Shown piece after piece: positions 35,101 to 45,000 of a stretch of DNA of 64,000 nt. The stretch's first letter is position 1; each line of letters begins with the position of its first letter. The translations under genes and the position numbers were made by a program. Under the pieces are notes generated by a model that made no database searches, was not told the origin of the DNA, and worked only from the letters and a program-made list of their open reading frames with translations. Source of the DNA: Mytilus galloprovincialis (lineage: Eukaryota; Mollusca; Bivalvia; Mytilida; Mytilidae); NCBI RefSeq assembly GCF_965363235.1, contig NC_134839.1:59239560-59303559 (forward strand), in the 5' to 3' direction.

Positions 35101-36145
35101 CACAAATTTAAAACTATTAGACACGATTGTAATAAGAGTCTGTTTTGGATATACTTGTCTCATTGTCAATACTACCGCATTTTCATATCAATATTTTGTA
35201 GAAAAAAACCTTCATAAACTTCTAAATAAATTATATTTCAATTAGAACTTGAATTCGAAAACTTCAGTGACAAAGACGCATATCATCTTCAAATTAAAAT
35301 TGCAAACTGTTTCTATAATGCAGAATATTATGACAATTTACCTTTGTCAGTGGTAGTATTTATCATCGAATGTCTGTTCAAATATATCCGATTATCATTA
35401 CAGAATCATTGTATTACTATAGGCGGTAATCTTGCTGAGGTGAAAAGTACTGCAGAACATGAATACATCCTGAACTTGATATCAGGTATATACGTATATA
35501 TGTATTAGAAAACAGACAAAAATGTACATTCATCCGATCAGAAGAGAAAATTGATATTGTTTCAGAATGTTCAAGATTCTTATGTTTTAACGGGGACGAT
35601 GTCGCAGTTGATGCAGATTATGGGCGTTTATTCAAAGGAAAATAAAGTTTATCAAATTCGTTTGCTTTTTATTATAGTATTATTGTTGTCTTGTAATTTA
35701 AGATTTTCATTTTGAAATTAATTCAGTCATCCTTTACATTGGAAATATTTTGAATTATTATAGATAAACCATATAACTGAGTATAAGAAAATAGCATTTT
35801 AAGTGAACATATGATATGTGTTTTTTCCTGTACCATTTAACATTTCAACTTCTTGAACTTGTCTTTTAAAACATAGCTTGTTTAACCATTTCTATTTAAG
35901 GAATAAACAGTACTTATGTCTGGATTGGCGGTTATCACCATATTGATTCAGGGAAATGGATATGGAATACCTCGTCCACGGAGATTTCGGTCCCCGATAA
36001 GGAATGGCCCTGGGGAGAAGGAAGACCAGACAACTATCAGGGAAACCAACATTGCTTGGTCTACTGTAAATTCACAGTATCACTTAGGTTTCTATGGGAT
36101 GATCGTGAATGTGCATACACATACAACTTTATCTGTGATATGTGA
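22883..36145 (+). CDS. PAN-CTLD secreted lectin, gene 2 (divergent, type II)
   Basis: Spliced coding sequence join(22883-23172, 32404-32449, 35404-35485, 35901-36145) gives 663 nt, 220 aa. Residues 1-19 are a signal peptide starting MMIIVYLYLM. The PAN-like block is C52, C56, C61, C62, C73 and C80. The CTLD spans 98-220 with C115, C191, C210 and C218, a WIGG core (147-150), RPD at 181-183 and WDD at 205-207. A fifth CTLD cysteine, C195, is unpaired by family rules. N-glycosylation sequons stand at N68, N85 and N142. Middle exon sizes (46, 82 nt) and phases are identical to genes 1 and 3, which supports the model strongly despite low sequence identity. AATAAA at 36275-36280, 130 bases after the stop, is a good poly(A) signal. 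The first intron is about 9.2 kb and carries many insertions. Confidence 0.84.
23521..23898. mobile_element. TTAA-flanked TIR element (378 bp)
   Basis: TTAA at 23517-23520 and 23899-23902. Ends GAATGTACTTAGGTG and CACCTAAGTACTTCC are imperfect inverted repeats. No coding capacity. In intron 1 of gene 2. Confidence 0.65.
23980..24270 (+). repeat. Tandem array of TTGTGCGCACAA palindromes (12 units)
   Basis: After GGAGCCCCGATAGGGACATG come 12 units of 19-22 bp, each centred on the palindrome TTGTGCGCACAA or a one-base variant, separated by AT-rich spacers (ACTTAAATAT). A related, inverted piece with the same GGGGCTCCG end lies at 28804-28947. Confidence 0.75.
24280..24770 (+). repeat. Tandem repeat of about 150 bp (TGACCTCATGTTCA family)
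   Basis: Diverged units with landmarks TGACCATGACCTCCTTTTA (about 24290), TGACATTGACCTCATGTTCA (about 24438) and CTGACCATAGGTCATTGG (about 24589). Recognised as a mussel dispersed tandem repeat. No gene. Confidence 0.55.
25279..25968. mobile_element. TIR element with TTAGA target duplication (690 bp)
   Basis: TTAGA occurs at 25274-25278 and 25969-25973. The outermost 31 bases at each end (CAGTCAGGGGCGTTACTT... and ...AAGTAATGCACCTGACTG) are inverted with about two mismatches. The interior repeats TTACTTATATAAGTAA-type palindromes. It is inserted in an older dispersed repeat whose halves flank it (AGGCTCCTGACC / CAGGCACAAAATGCGG). No transposase. Confidence 0.75.
26043..26602 (+). pseudogene. 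5'-truncated reverse transcriptase fragment
   Basis: Open frame of 185 codons. FRYIDDVLSLNN near residue 27 is the Y/F-x-D-D catalytic motif of the RT palm, followed by SASYLDLHLEID and a C-terminal thumb-like region. The N-terminal RT motifs and any endonuclease are missing, so this is a dead retroelement piece. The 3' flank to about 26935 (GGAGCAGGATCTGCTTACCC, then GGCGTTGTCAGTTTG) looks like its conserved 3' tail. Class is uncertain: non-LTR or Penelope-like. Confidence 0.6.
26603..26935 (+). repeat. 3' tail of the retroelement fragment
   Basis: It follows the RT fragment directly. The landmarks GAGCACCTGAGATCACCCCT and TTTGACTGTCCCTTTGGTAT are familiar from mussel repeats. The open frame at 26685-26936 across it is not a gene. 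Confidence 0.5.
27488..27575 (-). repeat. Short GACGCGCGTTTCGTC-family fragment, minus
   Basis: GAGCGTCACTGATGAGTCTT, then GACGAAACGCGCGTCTGGCG. Confidence 0.6.
27771..27981. mobile_element. 211-bp TIR element (ACTGTGGAT ends) inserted in an R1 repeat
   Basis: The ends ACTGTGGATTAATC and GATTCCACAGT are inverted, with pairing resuming at CGTTGGATACCAAT / ATTGGTACCAACG. AAT flanks both sides (27768-27770, 27982-27984). The R1 repeat is interrupted at this point and resumes at 27985. Short open frames on both strands are not genes. Confidence 0.7.
28804..28947 (-). repeat. Inverted relative of the TTGTGCGCACAA array
   Basis: It reads TTGTGCGCACACTATATT, AAGTTGTGCGCACAATATAT, CTTTGCATGTCCCTAGCGGG and CTCCG, the complement of the start of 23980-24270. 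The pair lies 4.7 kb apart in inverted orientation inside intron 1 of gene 2. Confidence 0.6.
28950..32403. other. Rest of intron 1, gene 2
   Basis: AT-rich with no recognised gene. Repeat R3 sits at about 31065-31230. A polypyrimidine tract precedes the acceptor at 32403. Confidence 0.35.
32404..32449 (+). CDS. Gene 2 exon 2: start of CTLD
   Basis: 46 nt between TTTTAG and GTAAGT. One base completes Phe97 (TT+T), then KKVLIEDKKSWKDTK. Length, phase and the conserved Trp of the first helix match exon 2 of genes 1 and 3 although most residues differ. Confidence 0.78.
33030..33330 (-). repeat. Dispersed repeat R3, minus orientation (intron 2 of gene 2)
   Basis: It contains GAATTTGATGCAATTGTCAT and GCCTGTACCAAGTCAGGAAT. 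A plus-oriented copy at 32540-32680 lies 350 bases upstream, so the two could pair in the intron transcript. Confidence 0.55.
33728..34410. mobile_element. TTAA-flanked TIR element (683 bp)
   Basis: TTAA at 33724-33727 and 34411-34414. Ends AGGGGCACTAGCT and AGCTAGTGCCCT are inverted with one base difference. No coding capacity. In intron 2 of gene 2. Confidence 0.7.
35404..35485 (+). CDS. Gene 2 exon 3: central CTLD helix
   Basis: 82 nt between ATTACAG and GTATAT. It encodes NHCITIGGNLAEVKS and a helix ending LIS plus the first base of Gly140. 'C...GG.LA.V' identifies the CTLD. Confidence 0.82.
35901..36145 (+). CDS. Gene 2 exon 4: C-terminal CTLD half and stop
   Basis: 245 nt after TTTAAG. 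It encodes G-INSTYVWIGG, SGKWIWN, the GRPDNYQGNQHC loop, FLWDDREC, NFICDM and TGA. A longer open frame in another register overlaps this exon and is a shadow. The exon is 21 nt longer than in type I genes, with the extra residues in the loops around the ligand site. Confidence 0.85.
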
Positions 36146-36274
36146 ATGTTTGAAAAAAATCGCATTTTATGGGCTGTAGAAATTTAATTTGTAATACCCG
36201 ATATTTATTACATATTCCATAGTTACTGTTATCTATATTTTTCAACATAAAATTTGATATGGGATATATTTATC

Positions 36275-36280
36275 AATAAA
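36275..36280 (+). promoter_or_regulatory. Poly(A) signal AATAAA of gene 2
   Basis: Canonical hexamer 130 bases after the stop codon, with T-rich sequence downstream. Confidence 0.55.
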
Positions 36281-37046
36281 GTTTAATGCATGTTTTGTCC
36301 GTCTACAGTATACTAAACCAAAACCTAGTAATTCTAATCATATTTTGGTTTGATTTGGAGGTAAGCGCACTTACTTGAAGTAACAAAGAAAATTTAAATT
36401 TCTTTTTAATTTAGAAATTAGAAAAACAAAGGATGTGGGGTATACATCCATGATACAAAATTAGAACAATACAACATGCACAGCAAAACAACACTAAAAA
36501 AAGCACAGGAACCACGTATTTATAGCTGTGCTTCATCTTAAAGTCAACAAAACGTTCACCTCACAGCAAGTTTAAAACGGTCTCTATCGCGGGTTGGGCG
36601 GAATTTTATGCAAAATGATTCGGATAGTACGCTTTAAACTTCTTGACTTCAAATAAAAATGTTGTTAAGCATATAGACAATTGAGATATTGAGTTGAAGC
36701 ACAACGATGGCCGCAACTTGATTCGTCAACTACAGCTAGAGTAGAATAAGGGCGATACTAAACCAATATAATTCCCTGACTTTAATTTTTCTTTCGTTAG
36801 TTGCGTAATAGGTTTTTCACATAGTGCAGTTTAGAAGATGATAAAAGTAAAAGGTAATGGGGACACATCTTTGGTTAATGACTAAATGTAACTATATTTT
36901 TTGTGCAAAAAGGTAACGACACTATAATGAAAACAATTAGCGACTTGGTCACAGTGTGTCATTGGTATACTTAGGTACATTAGATACGGATATTTTGCTA
37001 TTTGTTTAGCACATATTTCACCTTTATTAACATTTCAACTGTTTAT

Positions 37047-37049
<3 letters not shown>

Positions 37050-37114
<65 letters not shown>
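37050..37114. repeat. (AT)n microsatellite
   Basis: About 32 uninterrupted AT dinucleotides. Confidence 0.95.
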
Positions 37115-37122
<8 letters not shown>

Positions 37123-37532
37123 ATCAAGGCAAATAGTTTAAAGATTTGTCCACACAAACGCAAGATCCAAACCGATTCGTATTTCCCTTTGTTGGTTATA
37201 ATGCTTCGAGTTGTTTTTGATCAATTCAAGTCATTTCAAAAACTGGAAAATATATTGAACAGAACAATAAAAAGAAATGTTTGATATCAATTTTAGAACA
37301 TCAGTAAATTCCTTTTGCATTTATGTTTTTGTAATTAAGAAGGGTTACCGGTTTTATGTCACGGATAAAACTTCTATGTTTTATCAAATTAGATTAAAAT
37401 CTGCTGCTTTTAAAATCAGATCAATTTATAACATGTATATAGTAGATAAACTTAATAATCAATGAAGCCATTCATTTGTTTTTCAAAAATTTGTATTTTG
37501 ATTGATATGCGAATCTATACTATTAAGGTTCA

Positions 37533-37600
37533 TTCAACCTATGCCAACATTTTGATATTTAGGTATAAAGTTGTGTGAAAAAATATTGGCATAGGTTGAA
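37533..37600. repeat. Inverted repeat, 15-bp perfect arms
   Basis: TTCAACCTATGCCAA at 37533-37547 and its complement TTGGCATAGGTTGAA at 37586-37600, loop 38 bases. Confidence 0.7.
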
Positions 37601-40103
37601 TAATTTGTAACAGGTTAATTGTTATAAAAACATAAATTAATTTTGGGCTAAGCAATCTACAACCAATTTAAACCTAGCGTTGATGTTTACTCAACATACA
37701 ATTTCTTTTACAAGTACTAGTGAAAATGTAGGTAATTGTGTGTGTTGAGGATCTCTATTTCATACAGGAATAAGTTTTAATTAGTTTAATGAAATAATGG
37801 GGGGAAAAGGATTTTATGAATTTTTATTTCAGCAATAATATAGAAATATATGATAAAAGTATTCAATTTTATGTAAAATAGATTCCTTCAAATACAATGG
37901 CACACACCACTAGTCTATTGAAACTCATGAATTTCATAGATAATGACTCATGTAAAATATACATTTTAAATGTTCACTATTAATTCCAACACATTCAGAA
38001 AATAAGACAAATTTCACTTATATTATTGCCTCAAAGTCATACTATAAGATATGAATTGATGCTGCATTTGCACAAGCAACTGGTGTCATGTTGTTATCCA
38101 TTAGTAAAAAAAACGAGACATAGCGATACTACATTCCGTCGGCGTTTGCGATGGCGGTGTCCACAGATATTCACTCTGTGGTTAAAAGTTTTTGAACTTT
38201 TTAATAAAAACTTTCTTAAACTATTTTGAAATTTTGATAATAACTTTCTTAAACTATTCTTGATTTCTACCAAACTTGGATAGAAGTTTGCTTATGATCA
38301 TAAAAATAGTACCCAGAAGTAAACTTTGTAAAACAAAAACAAAAAACATTTGTTCCGTATTTTGCTTCTAAAAGGACTCTGTTTTTCTGTCAGGATACAA
38401 TACATTCACTCTATTGTTAAAGTTTTTGAAATTTTAATAACTTTCTTATACTATCCTGGATTTGTACCAAACTTGGACAGAAACTTACAACTCAATATTT
38501 AATGAATAAAAGTACTTGAATTTTCTAAACTACCCGTAAAACAAAGTAAATAAATAGTTCACTGTCCAACTGGAAAGTTGCTACCTATGAATGAAATTAC
38601 ATTTGATTTAAAAAAAGTTTTTGTTGAAGTATGTTATATTTGTATATTCTGTTGCTTGTCTGTTTCATATTTAATACAACAAAATAATGAAGAAAAAAAA
38701 ATTAAAAAACAAATTGCAAAATTGAAACATTTTTTTGTATTTTTTTTCTCAAGTATTGTTATGTGATTAATTTTAGAAATTTAGTCTTATTTTATTTTCA
38801 TAACAATTTAATATTAATTTCAACTCAATTTTGCTAGTATCAAGGGTTCTATTTTCATTATTTGTCTTTTTAGAATTTGTTTAAAATTTCATGTTTTACT
38901 TCAACACAATTTTGCAAATATTTTATTTTTGTTTGTGAATTTTTAAAGAGTAATATTTGGCATTTTAGGCCTTTCAAAAAAATTAATAATAATGTTTATA
39001 TATACAATACAAATTTGTAATTATCTGTAGAAGAAGATATAAATCTATTGGAGATTGAAAAAGACCTTTTTCGCAAATAAACCTAGTGTAAAATCAAATC
39101 AGATATAATTTGTACTACCTTATTTGTCTGTCGGTATAAAGTAACGTATTTAGTTATATTTAGTGGAATACCTCAATAATAGCTTGAACAGTTTGATGTT
39201 CTAAATGTTTTGCAATGGTTTAAACATATAATATCAATTGTTTATCGGTAATGTATCCTATCAGATAAACTGACATTTGTTTAATCCCGCGTTAGATTGT
39301 TTAATTGTTCATCAGCGTTGACGTTTAAATGCCCTGACAAACTGGTTTGAAAGATTCGTTCATGTCAGTCATCATTTGGATTCATTTAAGACGACTCGCT
39401 TCTAAATAAGGTCAGTAAAGAAAGTCGGCTTACGTGCAAGAGGTCAAGTATTAGATAGTCGATCTGGTCAAATCAGGACTTAAAAATTGGTACTTGCTGC
39501 TTCTTCGCTACGCATACAGTATTTAGAGTAAGACCAAAGTCTGGTCGACTCGGAATCTGAGTATTATGGCCTGAAAGGAAATAGGTTTACTAAAAGATTC
39601 AAACAAAATTTCTTGAATATTGTCTAAATAGAACTACATGTTCTTCAATCAGTTATACTTTAGTGGTGAATGGAATTTCCGCCATCTTGGATCACAAAAT
39701 AGTCTTGGACACGTATTTGTCAAAGATTTTGTTTCATCATTCATTTGGTCATTCTATATAATGTGTAAATATAGATTTTTTGTTTTAATACTTTGCTTCG
39801 GATAAATAAATTTTGTAAAGGATTGCATAGTTAAAATTTTCTGTTTTGTATTATAGCAATACAAACAACATTTTATAAGAGCTATCTTATGCAATATTCT
39901 GTTAAAAAATTCTCCCTAACATTGCTTTCTCTTTTATAATCCATACACAATTTGGGAACCTGTATATAAATAAAAAAAGATCGGTTACCTGTACAACTTG
40001 TTTTTATAAATGTATATTAAAAAGTAAAATCATTAAAATACTGAACTCCGAGCAATGTCACATATTCTAATGCAGATGAAATACAGTTGATAGATAGGAA
40101 AAA

Positions 40104-40271
40104 CCGTATAGCGGGTTAGTTTCGCGGTAAAAAGTATATGAAATAATTTTTATCAACACCTTTGTATGTACACTTTTAAATTGGCGCAATTTATTTTTGC
40201 GATTTTGTTCTATCCGCGAAAATAAGCGAAACTTTACCCCCCCCCCCCCGCGATAATATACCACTATACAG
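40104..40271. mobile_element. Small TIR element (CCGTATAGCGGG ends)
   Basis: The left end CCGTATAGCGGGTTAGTTTC and the complement of the right end (CTGTATAGTGGTATATTATC) are imperfect inverted repeats, both followed by GCGG. It contains a C13 tract at 40237-40249. It lies 10 bases from the left breakpoint of unit B. Confidence 0.5.
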
Positions 40272-40295
40272 TTTTGAATCTACGATTTGTTTTAG

Positions 40296-40357
40296 CTCAA
40301 CAGCGAAGTTGTACTAACCATTAGCAACACAACAAGCGCCACAGGTAGACCAAAGGA
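40296..40357 (+). CDS. Candidate small exon x1 (unit B)
   Basis: 62 nt between TTTTAG and GTAAGT at 40358, open as LNSEVVLTISNTTSATGRPK plus two bases (phase 2). The frame joins in phase to the candidate exon at 41241. No domain recognised. It starts only 14 bases after the left duplication breakpoint, so any upstream exon is outside the duplicated block. It could also derive from a repeat. Confidence 0.25.
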
Positions 40358-41240
40358 GTAAGTTATGTAAGGACCACATTTGGCCACGATTTATAAAGTT
40401 CATTGTTACAAGATAAAGCATGTTTTAAGATAAACGTTAGTTAAATAGAACTTGTTGGGTGAAACTTTTATTTCTAAGAGTTGATTTTTACACCCCAAAT
40501 AGCCGAAGATAAGAGATTTTGACGAAATTTGTCAAGTTGGTCGGATTTCAACCCAATTTACTACCAAGATACAAAGAGCCGACAAATTTAATATTTATAT
40601 AAGACATGTAAAATGTCTTACATGTAAAATGTCTTTACAAACATTATTTTAAGATTGTCCTTCTTCGTATGTGAGTTAACCATGATGTGTTACAGATGGA
40701 GTGTAAGTTTCGTTCTGCGCTACTGATATTTGCCGAAATGAAAGGTTTTGGACTTCAAAAATCACAGTTATACAGACTTTTTTCTATACGACTTCAGATT
40801 GTGTGCTGATTTTTTATTTGTGGGTATACAATGATGAGTTACAGGTCAGGTTTATGTTTTGTTTGGCTATGCCGACTTTATATCGTTTAAACACGTGTTG
40901 TTAGATCTGAAGAAATTCCAACTCTTTTTTGTTGATAGTTTAAATTTTACTACTCAGTGATCAAGGAATTTTATCAAACTAAACTAGTATTTGTCTTGAG
41001 TGCATCATATTACTTGTGAATACTATCCATGTATGTTTGTGTCCACATGTGTTGTTGAAAGTGCAGATTTTTCGAATATCTTTTAGTGGAACGGTGCCAT
41101 TCGTGTAGTTCTGACACACCGAGTTTCATTTATAAATTATTTCTGATACATTGAACGCCTACCAGTTTGGTCTTGAATACATGCAATAGAAAGGATGAAA
41201 AAAAACATGCTGATGTTTACCTTTATTTCTTTCTTTATAG

Positions 41241-41325
41241 AAGTGATGGTAATTCCATCTGTCATGCTATCACACGATACAAAGAAAATGAAATTAGTGC
41301 CATGCGAACAATGATTCTAGAATAG
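41241..41325 (+). CDS. Candidate terminal exon x2 (unit B)
   Basis: After TTTATAG, one base completes a Glu codon from 40296-40357, then SDGNSICHAITRYKENEISA, MRTMILE and a stop at 41323-41325. Copies exist in all three units. The unit A/B differences are one synonymous and one Lys/Asn change. No family recognised. Confidence 0.25.
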
Positions 41326-43135
41326 ATATAATGAAAACAGAATATATTCTGCCTAGACGTAAGTTTGAGACGGCAACTGTACACAGGGTGAAAAGATTGC
41401 ACGACAAAACTTCAATAACCACGAGCAAAGAGCTTAGAAAACCGACAAAGACAACATGTGATCGATTCAGGTTATATAAGAATTTCACAACTGACATAAT
41501 TTATATTGTGCTGATTCGATTCTTACGCAATAATTAACATTGACCGAACCAGTAAGTGGTATTTTGTGTTTTATAAAATGATCACAATAAACCAAAATCA
41601 ATTGATGCTTGATTTATTTGAACGTAAAGGTTTTACCTATAGAAATGAGTCCTCGCAAACAAAGTCACATTGACTGAGTATTGCTGTATCAATATAATCC
41701 ATTATACAGTGTATTGTTTTGCACTTTTCTTAGCAATTCATGTCATTAATAATGAATTAGCGATCACTTTGTAAAATTTTATAATGAATTTTAATATTTC
41801 AACTTGATGCATATTTATTTCGTCCTGTCAAACTTATAGTACCAAAACTAAGTACGTTAGAGTCAATCACATTCTAAGTTACTATTACAACTGAAGTAAT
41901 TTCTTATTTTGGTAATACCTTCAGGTACATGGACAATTAGTGACCAGTTTTGGGTCACTTACGAGGTGCTAATATCAAGCAATAGGTTTTGATTACATTA
42001 AGTTCATCGATCATCTTTTCAAAAACCTCAATCATAATTTTTTTTCCAAAATTTTCAGATTGTGTTAAAAAAGGGATGAAAAGTAGCAGGTAGTAAAGTA
42101 AGGGGTAGTATTTGTCCCCTGAAATTACAAAATTAGTAATAAAAAATATTCAAATTTGATTTAATTTAATAAATGAACCATTTTTTATAATCTAGAGAAA
42201 GCATGGTTCTACTCATTTTAATTTCATGTTCTTCTTTGTCTTTAATTTGTTGTAGATCCATGAAAGCATATATGATAAAGCATCCCCTCTTTAAATTAGT
42301 GCAACACTATCTGTTTTCCTGTTCAGTTTAATTAGAAATCTGCTTTTTAAGTTTCGTTCTTGCTTTTGTTTGCCTCAACATAACACTTTGATTAACGCAA
42401 AAAAAAAAAAAAAACAACCAGCAACTCAGTTTAACAGACTAGTGCTGATAGTAAATCATATTGCAATTTGTTAATCGCTTAATTAGGAAAACACAAAACA
42501 AAGTAAAAGGAAATATCTCAGCAAAAAGATTAAACTTTTTTAGCGAATGCGTTACCCACAAAACGTTTCTTGTTATTTTAATCCGTGAGAAACAAATAAG
42601 ATATTTGACTAGAATTTCAAACAAAATCCAAGTTGAACACCACTTAATTCAATTAAAAAAGTCAAAGTACAAAGGACAGAATTAATTTAGTTATACAATA
42701 CCATACATTATATAAGAAACGTAGAAATCATCGTAGTGAAGCGGAAATACTTAATGCTTTTAAATACAAATTCATGCTTACGAACGCTCTATATATTTAG
42801 AAGACGTTCAGGTCAATATGAACGGCAATATAATAGAAAAACTTTTCATAAGTTGCACCATACGTTAACTCCTTTATATTTTATTGAACTGTACTTAGCC
42901 ACAATCCACTATATAGTGTCTACTTCATTTCCTGGCATCGACAAGAACAACTATTTAGCAATGTGTTCGATCGACATTTAAATTGAAAACAGTTGTTCTG
43001 TGTTTAAATGAATGATTTTGAATACACTTGTCTCAATTATTGTCAATAATTAATACATTGATAAGTTTGCTTCATATGTTTCCTCGTGTTGTCAAACATT
43101 TGTGAAATTTTGCTTGATAAAAACGAACAGAAAAA

Positions 43136-43419
43136 ATGAATTTTTATTTCATTTGTATTCAACTTTTAATGGAGTATTTATTTGATAGTTTTGCCGAAAA
43201 TGTTGAAAATTTCATGATTAAAAAGGACACAAAATTACCGTCTTTATCAAATCCAACATACATTACCACATCAAAATTAGAATGTGCTCTTCAATGTCAG
43301 AAGACAAAATGTTGTGCTGCAAGTTATAATGGAGCGACAAATGCATGCTATTTTAATGTAACACATTGTTATTTTGACGTAGAAGCCTCACCTGGTTGGG
43401 AAGTATTACATACGATAGT
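43136..43419 (+). CDS. Orphan PAN first exon (unit B)
   Basis: 284 nt, identical in length and phase to the PAN exons at 2224 and 49434, with an intact ATG, signal peptide, cysteine block and GTAAGT donor at 43420. The last split codon would become Val instead of Leu. No CTLD exon lies between it and the next PAN exon 6.3 kb downstream. It may be an alternative first exon of gene 3, an exon making a PAN-only protein by intron retention, or a silent by-product of the duplication. The frame is undamaged, which argues against long decay. Confidence 0.7.
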
Positions 43420-43994
43420 GTAAGTGTTACTTTTCTAAATCTACACATTTTAATTTGTCTAAGTTTGATTATTTTGATTTAAGGTTGTTTTTTTCTTTGT
43501 TATATAAATGACTTGTATTCACTACTTATAGACAACACTCCTTGGTCATCTCAGAAAGCTTGTTTACTATGAATGTGGTAATAGCTATCAAAGGTACCAG
43601 GATTATAATTTAGAAAGCCAGATGCGGGTTTCGTCCGCATTAGACTCATCAGTGACGCTCATATCAAAATATTTATAAAGCCAAACAGGTACAAAGTAAT
43701 ATAGGAGTTCATACTCAAGATTGGGTTAAACCAAAAGCTTTCAAGTAAAATTATAGTGATATGATTAGAAATAATGTCTCCTTACTAATTCCAAGATACA
43801 TGTGCAAACAATTCAAACTGCGCAGAGTCTGAATAGACCAGAGTTTGTGCTGTACCAGTTAAATTGAGCACATATTTTACTAGATAATAATTTGAAAAAG
43901 TTATAAAAACGATTAAAGTGTACTATCTGAATTTAGTCCGAACTGCAAATTCTAGCTTTTTACCCATTTGCAACAATAAATCAAACTACTTAAA

Positions 43995-44500
43995 CACCTG
44001 GCATTCTGTAATACCGGCGTCACACATCAGCGTATAGCTCCGACATACGCCGGGCATGTTAAAAAATCATGTACGCTGCCAATGCGCTAGTATTTGTGGA
44101 TGCATTTAACCTGTCAATCATATCTGTAACGTGTGCACAACGAGCTTTAAGCGTGTATTTGGCGTACGAGAAGCGTACCAAAGCGTTTATCGAGCGTTAA
44201 AGAAACGTATGTTGGCGTCTGCCTATTTATCTTACGTAAAATGGAATGCACGTTAAGAAGGAAAAAAGTTTCTTTAACGTATTTGAGACGCGTTCCAGAA
44301 GTATCTTGGACGTTTTATTATGGGGTGTTTGTTACAAACACACCCGCATACGTTTTAGTTAAAGCCGAAACGACTCCATAGCGATTTCAATGTGCCCTAA
44401 AGGTGTATTAAACTTATCTGTAGCGTTTTCAACGCGATTGTAGTGTATGTATTACGTGCTTGTAGTGTACAGATATACACTAGACACACGCTTGAGCTGG
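43995..44500. repeat. ACGT-rich degenerate repeat block, unit B
   Basis: Full-length form. Short open frames here follow from CpG-rich words and are not coding. Confidence 0.5.
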
Positions 44501-44689
44501 ATGAAAAGTTTTATAGCTGCATAGTTTTATGAAAGTTGATTTGAAAAAGTTATAGAAATAAGTAAAGCTGACTATCTGAATTTAATATTTTTTTTGCCTA
44601 TTAATCAAATGAGTTATTTCATATCTTTGAACTAAACTACAAAATCAACTGGAATTTCATTAGATCTATATTGAATTAAGTTATATGGG

Positions 44690-45000
44690 CTCATTTAGAC
44701 CAGTCAAGACCAAAATTGAAGATCAAGACTAGTCGGGACTGGTCGAGACTGGTCGAGACTGAATCAAGATAGTTATGGAGACTAGTCGAGACAGGTCGAG
44801 ACCATTTCAGACTACACCTAGAACTTCAAGTCCTGAATAAGACTTATGAAGTAAAGTCGAGACCATAGTCGGGTACAGTTAAGTACTTTCAAGACAATGT
44901 CGAGACTTGTCGAGTAAAATGTGTGCTTGATTATACTGGTCGAGCACAAAATCTGGTCTTTCCAGACTCTGAGCAGTTTGCAGTGCAATCTCACCACAAT
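44690..45000. repeat. 10-bp degenerate repeat ACTGGTCGAG, unit B
   Basis: Duplicate of the unit A block with scattered substitutions. Confidence 0.6.

Larger units (their letters stand above)
36281..40281. other. Spacer between gene 2 and unit B
   Basis: No gene recognised. It contains an (AT)n tract, a hairpin at 37533-37600, a two-unit dispersed repeat at about 38150-38500 (landmarks TTAATAACTTTCTTA and ACCAAACTTGGA) and the TIR element at 40104. Small AT-rich open frames are chance. Confidence 0.4.

Noticed and set aside
35916..36179. 87-residue open frame over gene 2 exon 4
   Set aside because: It is in a different register from the CTLD frame, which has all the family motifs and ends at 36145.
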